A stretch of 64,000 nucleotides of DNA from Calditrichota bacterium (GCA_008501765.1 QQUE01000008.1:186001-250000); one strand, 5' to 3'; shown: positions 1 through 10,780, numbered from the stretch's first letter. A program made the numbers and translations. The notes: generated from the letters alone by a model not told the origin.

Positions 1-2
1 AG

Positions 3-569
3 ATTAACCAGATTCTTGAGGACGTGCTTTCTGTTGCCAACACGAATTTTCGTGGCAAATATATTTTTGCCGGACTTTATACGAATACGCGTCCGTATGT
101 TGAAACAAAGAACGCAGAAGGCAAAATCGAAAGTTTCGGCGCTGCCAATGATTCAAGTGGCAGCATCAGCCGCGCAATTGATGAGGGTATCAATGTACAA
201 ATTAATGTGCCGGGGCAAAGTGTTTTTAATCTGACTGATGGCCCGTTAGCGACCTTAATGACATTGCGCGATTCTTTATACAACAATGATGTCGATGGAA
301 TCCAGGAATCTCTCGATTCACTTGACGCGGCGCTGGAATTGTCGCTCACTTCGAGAACGGAGTTGGGTTCAAGAATGCAACGCATGGAAACGACTCAGTT
401 TTTTCAAGAGTCGATGGAAGTAAACTATACCTCGTTAATATCAGAAATTGAAGATGCGGACTATGCAGAACTTTCAATTCGTTTGGCAACAAGCGAAGCA
501 GGATACCGTGCAGCGATTGCAACTTCAGCACGAATTGTACAAACAAGCCTGGTAGATTTGTTGACCTAG
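3..569 (+). CDS. flgL: Flagellar hook-associated protein 3 (FlgL), C-terminal part; 5' end outside the window
   Basis: Frame is open to the window start (INQILEDVLSVANTNFRGKYIFAG...). Flagellin-like C-terminus 'LISEIEDADYAELSIRLATSEAGYRAAIATSARIVQTSLVDLL'. Followed by fliW and csrA. Confidence 0.88.
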   Translation: MNQILEDVLSVANTNFRGKYIFAGLYTNTRPYVETKNAEGKIESFGAANDSSGSISRAIDEGINVQINVPGQSVFNLTDGPLATLMTLRDSLYNNDVDGIQESLDSLDAALELSLTSRTELGSRMQRMETTQFFQESMEVNYTSLISEIEDADYAELSIRLATSEAGYRAAIATSARIVQTSLVDLLT

Positions 570-581
570 GAGAAATAAACT

Positions 582-1058
582 ATGGTTCCAAAAGTGAGTG
601 TTAAGGAAGGCATTGCAGATAATCAAGAACATACACTCGAACATAAGCGACTTGGTGAAATTACATACCGGGATGAAGATATCATAACTTTGCCCCAGGG
701 ATTGCTTGGCTTTGAGAAAAGGAAGAACTATGTCGTAATTGATCGTGAAGATTATTATCCATTCGTCTGGATGATTAACACAGATGATCCAAATACCAGC
801 TTTGTCATGGTGAATCCCCTGTTATTTCACCAGGAGTATAATCCCAATGTTACAAAGCGTGATTTGAATGAAATTGAAATTGACAATCCGCAAAGCTTGT
901 TAATGTATGTTATTATAACGTTGAAACCTGATGCTTCACAATCAACCGCAAATTTGCGCGCTCCAATACTGATTAACATCGCAAAAAAACTTGGTAAACA
1001 GTTAGTATTACTCGATGATCAATACTCTACTAAACACCGGATTCTCAATCCTAAATAA
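582..1058 (+). CDS. fliW: Flagellar assembly factor FliW
   Basis: 158 aa with 'EDIITLPQGLLGFEKRKNYVVID...PFVWMINTDDPNTSFVMVNPLLF'; located between flgL and csrA. Confidence 0.92.
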   Translation: MVPKVSVKEGIADNQEHTLEHKRLGEITYRDEDIITLPQGLLGFEKRKNYVVIDREDYYPFVWMINTDDPNTSFVMVNPLLFHQEYNPNVTKRDLNEIEIDNPQSLLMYVIITLKPDASQSTANLRAPILINIAKKLGKQLVLLDDQYSTKHRILNPK

Positions 1059-1082
1059 ACCGTCTTTCCAAAAGGAGTTTGT

Positions 1083-1346
1083 ATGCTAGTCCTGACACGG
1101 AGGTTGGGAGAAACAATTGTCATCGGCGACGATATAACAATCAAAATTGTTGATATACACGGAAAACAAATTCGGATTGGAATCGAGGCTCCAAAAGAAG
1201 TTAGTGTCTACCGTGGTGAAATATATGAACGAATTATGCAAGAAAATAAAGCAGCCGCTGAAGCAGCCAATGTCCAAAATGAAGATGTCACAGATAATAT
1301 GAGAAAACTTCTGCAGCAAAAAACCATTCCTGCAAAAGATGAATGA
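1083..1346 (+). CDS. csrA: Carbon storage regulator CsrA
   Basis: 87 aa starting '[51 protein letters not shown]'. Confidence 0.97.
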   Translation: MLVLTRRLGETIVIGDDITIKIVDIHGKQIRIGIEAPKEVSVYRGEIYERIMQENKAAAEAANVQNEDVTDNMRKLLQQKTIPAKDE

Positions 1347-1351
1347 TCTCC

Positions 1352-1378
1352 GGGAACTTTGAAGTTCCCTTTTCTCTT
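1352..1378 (+). terminator. Rho-independent terminator downstream of csrA
   Basis: Inverted repeat gggaactt-tg-aagttccc followed by ttttctctt. Confidence 0.7.
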
Positions 1379-1604
1379 CCAGACCGGCCATCCCACAACT
1401 CAATTCTTTTTACTTTCCCTTTTAAAATCCCTTCTTATTTCTTGATTTTTACCTTTTGTTGAGGCTAAACAATGCAAACCCTATCTCTCTGTTTGTTGTG
1501 AGATTAAATCGGATTAACATGCTCAAGTTGTCAGTCCGCTCTCCGATAATACTTCAGACATCGATGTATTACATCCCTTAATTTACTCATCCCCGAAGGT
1601 TCAA

Positions 1605-4600
1605 ATGGTTGTAACAAATCTGATTGCTGAAGCAGAAAAATTATTTTTAGATGGTGATGTTGAACGTGCCCGTACTCAGTTTGAAGAAGCACTTGACGAG
1701 TACCCTTTTCATGCGGAAATATTGAATAATCTCGGCGTTATTGCTCATAATTCGGGAGATCCGTATACGGCTGAAGCTTATTTTTTACGAGCCATTGAAA
1801 ATGATGCGGATTCCCCCGACGGTTACCTGAATTTGTTACCTGTTTTGTGTGAGATTGGCAGTGTCACCCGGGCTGTCCTGCTGTCTAATTCGATGCTCGC
1901 TCGGTTCCCCGAATCCGAAGACGTTTTGCAGCAAATCAAAGATGTTGAGAAGTTCATTGTTGAGGATTTTGCGACAAAAATCCCCAATTTGATGGCTACC
2001 TACTGGCACGATCGAAATATTCTCAACTACAGTGAATCGTTTCAACAAATGCTTTTGCCAATACATGATAACAGAACACCTGCTGCTTCCGGGAATCTGA
2101 TTGGCGCTCTGGCCCTGGCCGCAGAAAATGATGATTATATCGCTGCGTGCAAGCAAATTTTAGCTCAAGTTGCGGGTGAAAAACTATCGCAATTGGAAAA
2201 CCTGTTTTTCGCGTGCTTTTGGTATGCGGCTAACCGAATTTACGAGAGCCGATTGTACGCATCCTACATTTTGGATGATGAGAATTACGGCCATTTCGCC
2301 CGCGCACTTTTTGATGCCAGCCTATCAAAAGAAAACAGTCAAACGGTTGCTAAAGCCTATAAACATATCCTCGTAATAATGGATGAGGGAATCGGCAACA
2401 TGGTAATGCTGACACCAACTTTGCAAGCCATTCATCAGCGTTTTCCAATGAGCAAGATATCGGTTCTGTGTTCAAAAACTTCGGCGCAGATTATCGATGG
2501 CCTGTCGTTCGTCGACGCAACGATGCAAAAGTGGAGTGATGAAAAATTTGATCTCACCTTAGGCTCGATTTGGGCGCAGACATCGTTATCTAAATATGAT
2601 AAGAAATTAGAGAAACAATCGACATTTACATTTTCGAGCCAGTTGAAAATCGGCGTCGATCATGAGGTGGAAGCAAACCTGCGTTTGGCTAATTTTTTAG
2701 GGTATTCAGGCAATATTCCAATCCCGCAAGTGAGCACAGAATCCTGTGAAATTATTGATTTGGCAGATCGTGAATTGGCCATTCTGGCGAATACAACTGT
2801 AAATAATAACGGCTGGGAAAGGAAACGCTGGCCGCACTATCGCGAGCTCGCCGCGAAATTAATTGCGGATGGGTACCAGGTTGCTGTCATCGGTGGGGAT
2901 GATGAAGCGGGAAAATTTCCGGAAAACTATTGGCCCGCTGGCGTGCAGAATTTACAGGGAAAATTGAGCCTGCAGGAAACGGCTGGTGTGATTGAAAAAT
3001 CGACATTGGTTATTGGCAATGACAGCGGACCGGCACACATCGCAGCAGCTTTGGGCGTACCGACTTATGTTTTATTCGGGGCGTCAAATATTTCCAAGAA
3101 TAAGCCTATCGGTAAAAATGTCCATGTGCTCACGAAAGATCTCCCTTGCAGTCCATGTCAATATACGGATCGGTGGGAAAAATGTACGGACTGGCGATGT
3201 ATGGCTGCAATTTCTGCGAATTGGGTCTTCGACCGGATAAAAGGACGTTCAAATCCTGTTCAGTGCACGTTGGCAGGAAAGAATACAGAGAAATTATCTA
3301 TTATTCGAAAAGACAATAAATTATTCGTGAAAAATGAGCAGGTCGAAGAACCACTGCGCATTCATTTGGTCGGCAAGGGTGTGACAAATTTCCCCTGGGG
3401 AATGGAAACGGAAATGATGCGCGTTTTTGAAAAAATGGGATGCGAGGTCATTCAGACGGACTATGTCGCTCATGCCAACGATTTTGCTGCCCGGTTCTTT
3501 CGCCCTGCGCATCTGATGCTCGTGTTTCGCGGCAGTGGCATTCCGGGCGAACTGATCGAGCGTGTTCCGTGCAAAACCGTGCTCTGGTACCAGGATGATG
3601 TTTTCGCAGCCGGGCATGTGCCCCGCGATTTGGCCTTCAATGCACGCTATTTTGATCATGTTTACACATTCGATTTTAATGCCATCGAAGAATACAAAAA
3701 GTATGGTGTTCGTGAAATTGATTGGCTGCCGCTGGGTGCAACACCGGAAATTTATAACAAGCAATTTTTACCTAAAAAATACGATATCAGCTTTGTTGGC
3801 AATGTTTACCCCAACCGCAAAGCCCTATTCCAAAGACTGGAAAAGAAGTTCAATTTATTCGTCACGCAGGCGTTTGCCAAAGATGCGGCGAAGATTTACA
3901 ACGAATCCAAAATTGTGTTAAATCTGGGCATCGGCAAAACCGGAATTCAGCAACGGGTTTTCGAAGCACTTTGCTGTGGCAGCATGCTCTTCACTAACGA
4001 AATTCCAGAAGACGGGCAACTGTTCAAAGACATGCAACACCTTGTTTATTTTAATGATAATAATATAGAAGAGTTGCTGTCCTATTATCTGGAAAATGAG
4101 GATAAACGGGAAGAAATCGCCTTGGCGGGTTATCGCAAAGCAGTTTCTGAAAATACATTCGCCCATCGGGCTGAACAGATTTTACGCGATCATTTTAGAT
4201 TTGCGAATACAGCGAACCAGTCAAATCAATCCCTAAAAATAAACCGGGACCGTGTTGCCATCCCGGGATTTGTACCGGTAAAAGTTGACGAATTACAGTC
4301 AAAATTGCAGCAGCGAAAATTGCGCATATTCGCGGCTTTCCGCCAGTTTAACTGGGAAAATGAAAACTTACAACCGGCGCTGGAGAAATTCGGTGAGGTG
4401 ATCCGCTACGATTGGCATCCGCACTATTGCCAGTACAACCAAGATTGGCACCAGCGCGAAAAGCATGAAATGAACCAAAAGTTATTTAATCAGGTTCGGG
4501 AAGCGCACTTCAACGGTGGGGTGGATGTGTTTTTTGGTTATCTCTCCGGGCGGCTGGTTTTTCCGGGCACCATCCGCGCGATTCGAAAATTGGGCATCCC

Positions 4601-5300
4601 GGCAATCAATCTTTATCTCGATGACGTCAAAGGATTTTGGGGCAATTTTGAACCGACCGGTTTCAGCAGCATGATTGATATTGCCGGTGCATTTGATCTT
4701 GGCTGGACAAATTACCGGGAAGCCCAAAGTTGGTATGCTTCACAAGGGACGGACACCATTTTTCTACCCAGTGGCGCCAATCCGGAAATTTACAAACCAG
4801 TAAATCCGGAAACTGCGCGTGATATCGATGTCCTTTTCATTGGACAAAAATACGGCCGTCGACCGAAAATAATTCAATTTTTGCAGGACAACGAAGTCGA
4901 TGCGCAGGCCTACGGCAAAGGCTGGGAAAACGGCGAAGTTTCCATCGAAAAAATGATTTCTCTTTACAGCCGTGCTAAAATCGTTCTCGGCATGGGCGAA
5001 GCATCCATCGGCGGGGCAAAAAAGATGCAGATCAAAGGCCGTGATTTCGAGGTGCCGATGGCCGGGGCACTCTATTTAACACAGGCAAATGCTGAACTGC
5101 AGCCTTATTTTGAAATTGGCAAAGAAATCGATGTTTATGAAAATGATGGTGATTTGCTGAAAAAAGTAAAGCATTATTTGAGCAAACCGGCTGAGGCAGA
5201 GAAAATACGGCAAAATGCCCGGCGCCGCTGCATGGATGAGCATTCCTGGGAAGCCCGATTCGGGATGGCATTTGAAAAATTAGTTGAGGTGTTGGCCTGA
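1605..5300 (+). CDS. Multidomain glycosyltransferase: N-terminal TPR, GT9-like domain, two CgeB-like GT domains
   Basis: 1231 aa. TPR-like N-terminus (AEKLFLDGDVERARTQFEEALDEYPFHAEILNNLGVIAHNSGD). GT9 signature 'STLVIGNDSGPAHIAAALGVPTYVLFGAS' plus Cys cluster 'PCSPCQYTDRWEKCTDWRC'. Two CgeB-type halves ('KYDISFVGNVYPNRKALF...' and 'DIDVLFIGQKYGRRPKIIQF...'). Confidence 0.82.
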   Translation: MVVTNLIAEAEKLFLDGDVERARTQFEEALDEYPFHAEILNNLGVIAHNSGDPYTAEAYFLRAIENDADSPDGYLNLLPVLCEIGSVTRAVLLSNSMLARFPESEDVLQQIKDVEKFIVEDFATKIPNLMATYWHDRNILNYSESFQQMLLPIHDNRTPAASGNLIGALALAAENDDYIAACKQILAQVAGEKLSQLENLFFACFWYAANRIYESRLYASYILDDENYGHFARALFDASLSKENSQTVAKAYKHILVIMDEGIGNMVMLTPTLQAIHQRFPMSKISVLCSKTSAQIIDGLSFVDATMQKWSDEKFDLTLGSIWAQTSLSKYDKKLEKQSTFTFSSQLKIGVDHEVEANLRLANFLGYSGNIPIPQVSTESCEIIDLADRELAILANTTVNNNGWERKRWPHYRELAAKLIADGYQVAVIGGDDEAGKFPENYWPAGVQNLQGKLSLQETAGVIEKSTLVIGNDSGPAHIAAALGVPTYVLFGASNISKNKPIGKNVHVLTKDLPCSPCQYTDRWEKCTDWRCMAAISANWVFDRIKGRSNPVQCTLAGKNTEKLSIIRKDNKLFVKNEQVEEPLRIHLVGKGVTNFPWGMETEMMRVFEKMGCEVIQTDYVAHANDFAARFFRPAHLMLVFRGSGIPGELIERVPCKTVLWYQDDVFAAGHVPRDLAFNARYFDHVYTFDFNAIEEYKKYGVREIDWLPLGATPEIYNKQFLPKKYDISFVGNVYPNRKALFQRLEKKFNLFVTQAFAKDAAKIYNESKIVLNLGIGKTGIQQRVFEALCCGSMLFTNEIPEDGQLFKDMQHLVYFNDNNIEELLSYYLENEDKREEIALAGYRKAVSENTFAHRAEQILRDHFRFANTANQSNQSLKINRDRVAIPGFVPVKVDELQSKLQQRKLRIFAAFRQFNWENENLQPALEKFGEVIRYDWHPHYCQYNQDWHQREKHEMNQKLFNQVREAHFNGGVDVFFGYLSGRLVFPGTIRAIRKLGIPAINLYLDDVKGFWGNFEPTGFSSMIDIAGAFDLGWTNYREAQSWYASQGTDTIFLPSGANPEIYKPVNPETARDIDVLFIGQKYGRRPKIIQFLQDNEVDAQAYGKGWENGEVSIEKMISLYSRAKIVLGMGEASIGGAKKMQIKGRDFEVPMAGALYLTQANAELQPYFEIGKEIDVYENDGDLLKKVKHYLSKPAEAEKIRQNARRRCMDEHSWEARFGMAFEKLVEVLA

Positions 5301-5362
5301 AATGCAGCCGAGGAAATTTAACTATCCAATATTAGCAACGTACGATTTTATCCGAGAATAAA

Positions 5363-6493
5363 GTGGAAAAAAGTGAAATTAAGAAAGCCATAATCACCGG
5401 AATTACCGGGCAGGACGGCAGCTATCTTGCCGAACTTCTACTCGAGAAGGGCTATGAAGTCCACGGGTTGGTGCGACGCAGCAGCTCATTCAATACCCAC
5501 CGTATCGAGCATCTGTTTCAGGATCCCCACGAAAAAGATGTTCGCTTGCATTTGCACTACAGTGATTTATCCGACTCGAGTAATTTGGCGCGGTTGCTTT
5601 ACCACATCAAACCTGACGAAGTCTATAATCTCGGCGCGCAAAGCCATGTGCGCGTGAGTTTCGATATGCCCGAGTTTACAGCCAACGTGACAGCGATGGG
5701 CACGGTGCGCCTGCTTGAAGCCATCCGTGAAACCGGGATTGACACACGTTTTTATCAGGCATCCAGCAGCGAAATGTTCGGCCGCGTGCAGGAAGTTCCG
5801 CAAAAGGAAACGACCCCATTTTACCCCTGCAGCCCTTATGGTTGTTCAAAAGCATTTTCCCACTGGACGACGGTCAATTACCGCGAAAGTTACGGTCTCT
5901 TTGCTGTCAGCGGAATTTTATTCAACCACGAATCGCCGCGCCGGGGGCAGACATTTGTAACGCGCAAAATTACCCGGGCGGTCGCTAAAATTAAGGCTGG
6001 ATTGCAAAACGAACTTTTTCTCGGCAATCTCGAGGCGAAGCGGGATTGGGGATATGCGAAAGAATATATCGAGGCAATTTATTTGATGATGCAGCACGAT
6101 CAGCCGGATGATTTTATTCTCGCGACGGGGGAGACGCATACCGTAAAAGAATTTGTCGAACTGGCATTTGAAATCGCCGGGCTCGATTGGCAGAAATATG
6201 TGAAGATTGACAAGCGCTATTTTCGCCCCACCGAAGTTGATTTGCTCATCGGGGATGCGCGCAAAGCGAAAGAAAAACTGGGCTGGCAGGCCCGTACTAA
6301 ATTCGAAGATTTGGTGCGGCTCATGGTTACCTCTGATATTAAATTATTGCTGCAGCAGCTCGCAGGCGAACAAGACGTGCATGTCGTTGATACACCAGAA
6401 TTTATGAGCAACGATTTGGCCGTACAAACTATGCCTGTTTCAAGCGAAAATGGAATAAGCCGTGAAGATGCACTGGAAAGATTAACGAAATGA
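5363..6493 (+). CDS. gmd: GDP-mannose 4,6-dehydratase
   Basis: GTG start. '[44 protein letters not shown]', '[33 protein letters not shown]'. Confidence 0.95.
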   Translation: MEKSEIKKAIITGITGQDGSYLAELLLEKGYEVHGLVRRSSSFNTHRIEHLFQDPHEKDVRLHLHYSDLSDSSNLARLLYHIKPDEVYNLGAQSHVRVSFDMPEFTANVTAMGTVRLLEAIRETGIDTRFYQASSSEMFGRVQEVPQKETTPFYPCSPYGCSKAFSHWTTVNYRESYGLFAVSGILFNHESPRRGQTFVTRKITRAVAKIKAGLQNELFLGNLEAKRDWGYAKEYIEAIYLMMQHDQPDDFILATGETHTVKEFVELAFEIAGLDWQKYVKIDKRYFRPTEVDLLIGDARKAKEKLGWQARTKFEDLVRLMVTSDIKLLLQQLAGEQDVHVVDTPEFMSNDLAVQTMPVSSENGISREDALERLTK

Positions 6494-7701
6494 TGCCTGA
6501 ATTTAAAACAGCACTATCGCGGAAGCAAATTGGTGTTGGCTGTTTGCAAATATCTGATTTGGCACGGCACTATATTGACGAAGCGCTTGATGCCAACCGG
6601 TTGTCGATCGGACCGTTTGTGCATCGCTTTGAAGATGAATTTGCACAGAGCCACGGCTGTCGATTTGGAATTATGGCGAACAGTGGCACTTCGGCATTGC
6701 AAATTGCGCTCGCAGCCTTAAAAGAAAAATACGGCTGGGATGATAACGACGAAGTCATAGTTCCCGCGATCACATTTATTGCAACGTCAAATGTGGTTAT
6801 TTATAATCAGCTTAAACCAGTTTTTGTCGATGTAGACCAGTTTACGTACAATATTGATCCCGAGGTGATTGAAAAAGCGATCACCCCGCGAACCCGGGCG
6901 GTAATTCCGGTGCATCTCTTTGGCCTGCCATGCGATATGCAGCCAATTATGGAAATTGCCCGCGCAAAAAATCTCGCTGTTCTCGAAGATTCCTGTGAAA
7001 CCATGTTTGCAAAATATCGTGGGCAGTCCGTCGGTTCATTCGGTGATGCAGCCTGTTTTTCGACATACGTTGCTCATATTCTCGTCACCGGCGTTGGTGG
7101 ATTGGTGACATGCAATAATCCGGAAATTGCAACGATGTGCCGCAGTTATCTTGCTCACGGCCGCGATGAAATTTACCTGGATATCGACGCTGATAAAAAT
7201 GCTGATGCAAATCTGGCGAATATCATCGATCGCCGATTTTCATTTGTACGGCTCGGCCACAGCTTCCGGCCAACAGAACTGGAAGGCGCTCTGGGATTGG
7301 CGCAATTGCAGGAAAGCGAAGACAATATCAACAGTCGGCGAATGAATGCCCAGTATTTAACCAGGAATCTCACGCCATTGATCGCAAAGATACAGCTCCC
7401 GGTAACGCCGTTCGAGCGTGAACATTCATTCATGATGTATCCGATTTCCGTTTATAAAAAAGGGGAGAGGGAAAAACTGTGCCTGCACCTGGAAAAAAAT
7501 GGCATTGAAACACGCTACGCTTTTCCGTTGCTCACCCAGCCGGTTTACAGAAAAATGTTTGATCAAAATATGGATGATTTTCCTGTCGCTAAAACTGTTG
7601 GGGAAAATACATTCTATATCGGTTGCCATCCGGAGCTGGAAACAAGTGATTTGGATTATATCGTTGAAAAATTTAATGAATTTTATCAAACCACAAATTG
7701 A
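6490..7701 (+). CDS. DegT/DnrJ/EryC1/StrS-family PLP enzyme with the catalytic Lys position occupied by His (ColD-like 3-dehydratase candidate)
   Basis: 4-bp overlap with gmd. '[14 protein letters not shown]', '[11 protein letters not shown]', 'VLEDSCE'. The active-site segment is '[17 protein letters not shown]', where aminotransferases have Lys. Confidence 0.85.
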   Translation: MMPEFKTALSRKQIGVGCLQISDLARHYIDEALDANRLSIGPFVHRFEDEFAQSHGCRFGIMANSGTSALQIALAALKEKYGWDDNDEVIVPAITFIATSNVVIYNQLKPVFVDVDQFTYNIDPEVIEKAITPRTRAVIPVHLFGLPCDMQPIMEIARAKNLAVLEDSCETMFAKYRGQSVGSFGDAACFSTYVAHILVTGVGGLVTCNNPEIATMCRSYLAHGRDEIYLDIDADKNADANLANIIDRRFSFVRLGHSFRPTELEGALGLAQLQESEDNINSRRMNAQYLTRNLTPLIAKIQLPVTPFEREHSFMMYPISVYKKGEREKLCLHLEKNGIETRYAFPLLTQPVYRKMFDQNMDDFPVAKTVGENTFYIGCHPELETSDLDYIVEKFNEFYQTTN

Positions 7702-7733
7702 TCACAGACAATCGATCAAATTTAAGGATTAAA

Positions 7734-8765
7734 ATGAGTACAAAATCGCAAACAATAGCTGTATTAGGCGCAAACGGCTTTGCCGGCCGCCATATTTGTC
7801 AGTCATTATTGGAAAAAGGTGAAATCGTTCACGGTTATTCGCGTTCTTGCCCCGAAGCGCTGCTGCAAAATGGCAATTTTACTTATTATGAATGCGATAT
7901 ATCCAAAGCAAACTCACTGGAAGGCAGTTTGCAATATGACTGCCTGATCAACGCTACAGGACGGGTCGCGGGAGTGGGCTATAATTCGCACCATCATCGC
8001 GAAATGGAAACAGGCAATTTTCTTTTAATGATGAATGCTGCCGATTTAGCCTACGAACAAGCAAAATACTTTATTCAGATTTCATCGGCATGTGTTTATG
8101 CCAACGAAGTAAGCGAAGGCGCTGATGAAAGCCAGGGTTTTGTCGATTTACCTGATCCTGCGAATCGCGGCTACGGCATTGGCAAACGGAAAGGCGAAGA
8201 ATATACAAAGTTGCTTTTTGCAGGGCAATCCCGCGCTTTCACCATAATTCGGCCTTACAATCTCTATGGCCCGGGCGATGACTTTTCTGAAAAATCACAC
8301 GTCATTCCAGCATTGATTAACAAATTATTGTTTGAGGAAAATGTGGATGTCTGGGGGGACGGCACTCAGTTACGGGAGTTTGTTTACGTCAAAGATTTGG
8401 CCGGATGTATTTCACAAATTGCGGCGGAAAAACCGAATGGCGTGTTCAATATTTGCGGTGGAAAAGAAAATATCCTGTCAATCCGGGAGCTCGTCACCGA
8501 ATTGGAGAATATCATCCAATCGGGTAAAAATATATCTTTTGGCGACACAGGGCATACGGGCCAAATACGCAAGTATGGCAATAATAAAAAAATGCAGGAT
8601 TTAGGCTTACGATTGCAAACACCGATTGACATCGGACTTCGTGAAACTGTTTTGTGGCGCTTGCAAACATTGGAAAATCAACCCGAATTCGTCGATGCAA
8701 TTGTCGATAATTCTCCGCAGGCGCAAAATGAAAATCAAGCCAAAGGTGTTACATCCGAGTCTTAA
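7734..8765 (+). CDS. NAD-dependent epimerase/dehydratase, GDP-fucose synthase/ColC-like
   Basis: 'IAVLGANGFAGRHICQSLLEKG', 'SSACVYANEV', 'YGIGKRKGEEY', 'TIIRPYNLYGPGDDF'. ATG at 7734 preferred over 7698. Confidence 0.85.
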   Translation: MSTKSQTIAVLGANGFAGRHICQSLLEKGEIVHGYSRSCPEALLQNGNFTYYECDISKANSLEGSLQYDCLINATGRVAGVGYNSHHHREMETGNFLLMMNAADLAYEQAKYFIQISSACVYANEVSEGADESQGFVDLPDPANRGYGIGKRKGEEYTKLLFAGQSRAFTIIRPYNLYGPGDDFSEKSHVIPALINKLLFEENVDVWGDGTQLREFVYVKDLAGCISQIAAEKPNGVFNICGGKENILSIRELVTELENIIQSGKNISFGDTGHTGQIRKYGNNKKMQDLGLRLQTPIDIGLRETVLWRLQTLENQPEFVDAIVDNSPQAQNENQAKGVTSES

Positions 8766-9017
8766 ATGTTAATTCGCTAAGATATTATTATTTATAGAAA
8801 TAAAGTTATTGTTATTTCTGTGTCTGCGCCTTCCGACCTACTTAAATATCAATCGATTTCGCCGATAAAAAAGAAGTCTGATTATGCTTTCGGGTAAATT
8901 AAAAATGAAGTTCTCGCAAGCACATCATACAGATTTAAAAATATAAGTTGTGCCAAAATCGTGCGTCAATTTAAAAGTTTTTCAAACTCTTTCTATAAAA
9001 ACAGGAAATTTTAACCC

Positions 9018-9704
9018 ATGAAAGTGGAAGTTGAAAACCAATACACAAATTTATTTTTTGAAGAGTATAAAGATATCCACTACGGTCAGTCGGCCATAAT
9101 TTTTGGCAGCGGACCGTCTCTGAATGAATGGGAAGACAACGAATACCCGGATGTTATCCGGGCGGGTGTAAATGAGTTGGTTTTTACGCCAATCCTACTC
9201 GATTATTATTTTTCTGGCGACAGTCAGGAAGTGCATCGACCGGGTACTTTCGCCAAAAATAAACAAGCTTATTATGACTATCTGCCGCGAATTCAGAAAT
9301 TTATTCGCAAGCAAACGTGGGGTGAACGTGGTGCGCTGCCGCGGGATATTTCAAATGCGGTCTATTATTGGTGCGATCTGACCAGCACACCGGTGAAAGA
9401 TATTTCCACTCAACCGGTCGGATGCTGTGCTTCGATCTCGTTTGAAGCTTTGCAATTCTTATTGTATGCCGGAATCAAGCGGGTTTACCTCGTGGGCCAG
9501 GATTGTAGCTATAATAAAGGCACTTTTCGTTCGGCAACCGCCAACGACCCATTCCACATAACCTGTGGCAATGATATGCTGGTTGACTGGCAAATGATCC
9601 ACGACCAGTGGCTGCCTGAAAATTACCCGGATGTTGAGATTTTTTCCATCCGTCCTGTCGCCTTAAAAACATTTCCAGAAGTATCCCAGAATGAAATCAG
9701 ATAA
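9018..9704 (+). CDS. DUF115/MptE-like (Maf/GT42-like fold) protein, candidate glycan transferase
   Basis: 'SAIIFGSGPSLNEWEDNEYPDVIRAGVNEL', 'GCCASISFEALQFLLYAGIKRVYLVGQDCSYN'. The pattern GxGPSL...YLxGxD is typical of DUF115/GT42-like proteins. Confidence 0.55.
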   Translation: MKVEVENQYTNLFFEEYKDIHYGQSAIIFGSGPSLNEWEDNEYPDVIRAGVNELVFTPILLDYYFSGDSQEVHRPGTFAKNKQAYYDYLPRIQKFIRKQTWGERGALPRDISNAVYYWCDLTSTPVKDISTQPVGCCASISFEALQFLLYAGIKRVYLVGQDCSYNKGTFRSATANDPFHITCGNDMLVDWQMIHDQWLPENYPDVEIFSIRPVALKTFPEVSQNEIR

Positions 9705-9724
9705 TCGTGATTTCGGAGAGCATT

Positions 9725-10780
9725 ATGAGCTGTGAATTATGCCGCCCAAATTTGAACTTGAACAACGCTGATTTTAAGGCCATTCGCGGTATTTTGAATA
9801 GCAAATGGGTTAGCAACCGGGAACACGTAGCCGACCTTGAAACAATTTTTAGAATGCGGTTCAAAGTAAAACATGCCATCGCCTGTTCCAGCGCCACGAC
9901 CGGGCTGATGGCAGCCGTTAAAGCCACCTGGGCTCCGGGAACGCCTGTTGAACTGCCGGCATTCACCTGGCCAAGCACATTACTCGCAGCGCAATTTAAT
10001 GTTGGGAAAATCACGTATAAAGACATCGATTTGGACACATGGTTGATGCAAACCGATTCTTTGCCGGCCAATCAATGCCGGATTGTTGTGGATATTTTCG
10101 GCAATCAATTTGGCAAGGCCAAACCCGGGGAAAAAAATCGGACAATTTATGATGCAGCGCATGGGTTTGATTTGCCGAATCTCGGCCATCGTGGTATCGT
10201 TGAAGTGGTTTCACTTTCTGCGACAAAACCTGTCACGGCCACCGAAGGCGGCATGATTCTCACAAATAATGGCAATATCGCTGCGAAAGCCCGGCAAATT
10301 GTGCGCTACATCGGCCGCATGGAAGAAATCAATGCCTATCTCGGCAAACGATCCATCGAAAATTTTGACAGCCCGGAATACCGGCAACAAATGGATGATA
10401 TCCGGGAAAAATATGTGAATGGCCTCGATTTTGAATATGCGTTGCAAGCAATTCCAGAAGCCACCAACAAAAGCTCATTTCAATTTCTCGTGAAGAATCA
10501 ATTTATCCGCAACCGTATTTTTGCTGCCCTGGCTGAAAAAGAAATAGTTGCCCGGGCCTATTACGAACCTTTGGCCGCTCATCTCGAAAATACAAATGAG
10601 GTTTTCAATCGCATAATTTCATTGCCATTCCATCCATTTATGGCCGATGAGCAGAACGAAATTATCAAGCTGGCGAATATGGCAGCGATGGCTTCCAACG
10701 AAATTACAGGTGTTCGAGTTATTCAGCAACAACCCGCTATGGCATCGATTGTGCGAACTCAAAAAGAAAAAATTACATGA
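9725..10780 (+). CDS. DegT/DnrJ/EryC1/StrS-family aminotransferase (Lys retained)
   Basis: 'CSSATTGLMAAVKATWAPGTPVELPAFTWPSTLLAAQF', 'VSLSATKPVTATEGGMILTNN'. ATG at 9725 preferred over GTG at 9707. Confidence 0.8.
   Translation: MSCELCRPNLNLNNADFKAIRGILNSKWVSNREHVADLETIFRMRFKVKHAIACSSATTGLMAAVKATWAPGTPVELPAFTWPSTLLAAQFNVGKITYKDIDLDTWLMQTDSLPANQCRIVVDIFGNQFGKAKPGEKNRTIYDAAHGFDLPNLGHRGIVEVVSLSATKPVTATEGGMILTNNGNIAAKARQIVRYIGRMEEINAYLGKRSIENFDSPEYRQQMDDIREKYVNGLDFEYALQAIPEATNKSSFQFLVKNQFIRNRIFAALAEKEIVARAYYEPLAAHLENTNEVFNRIISLPFHPFMADEQNEIIKLANMAAMASNEITGVRVIQQQPAMASIVRTQKEKIT

Noticed and set aside
9707-9724. GTG start for the second DegT enzyme
   Set aside because: ATG at 9725 begins the conserved region just as well; the GTG adds only six residues.
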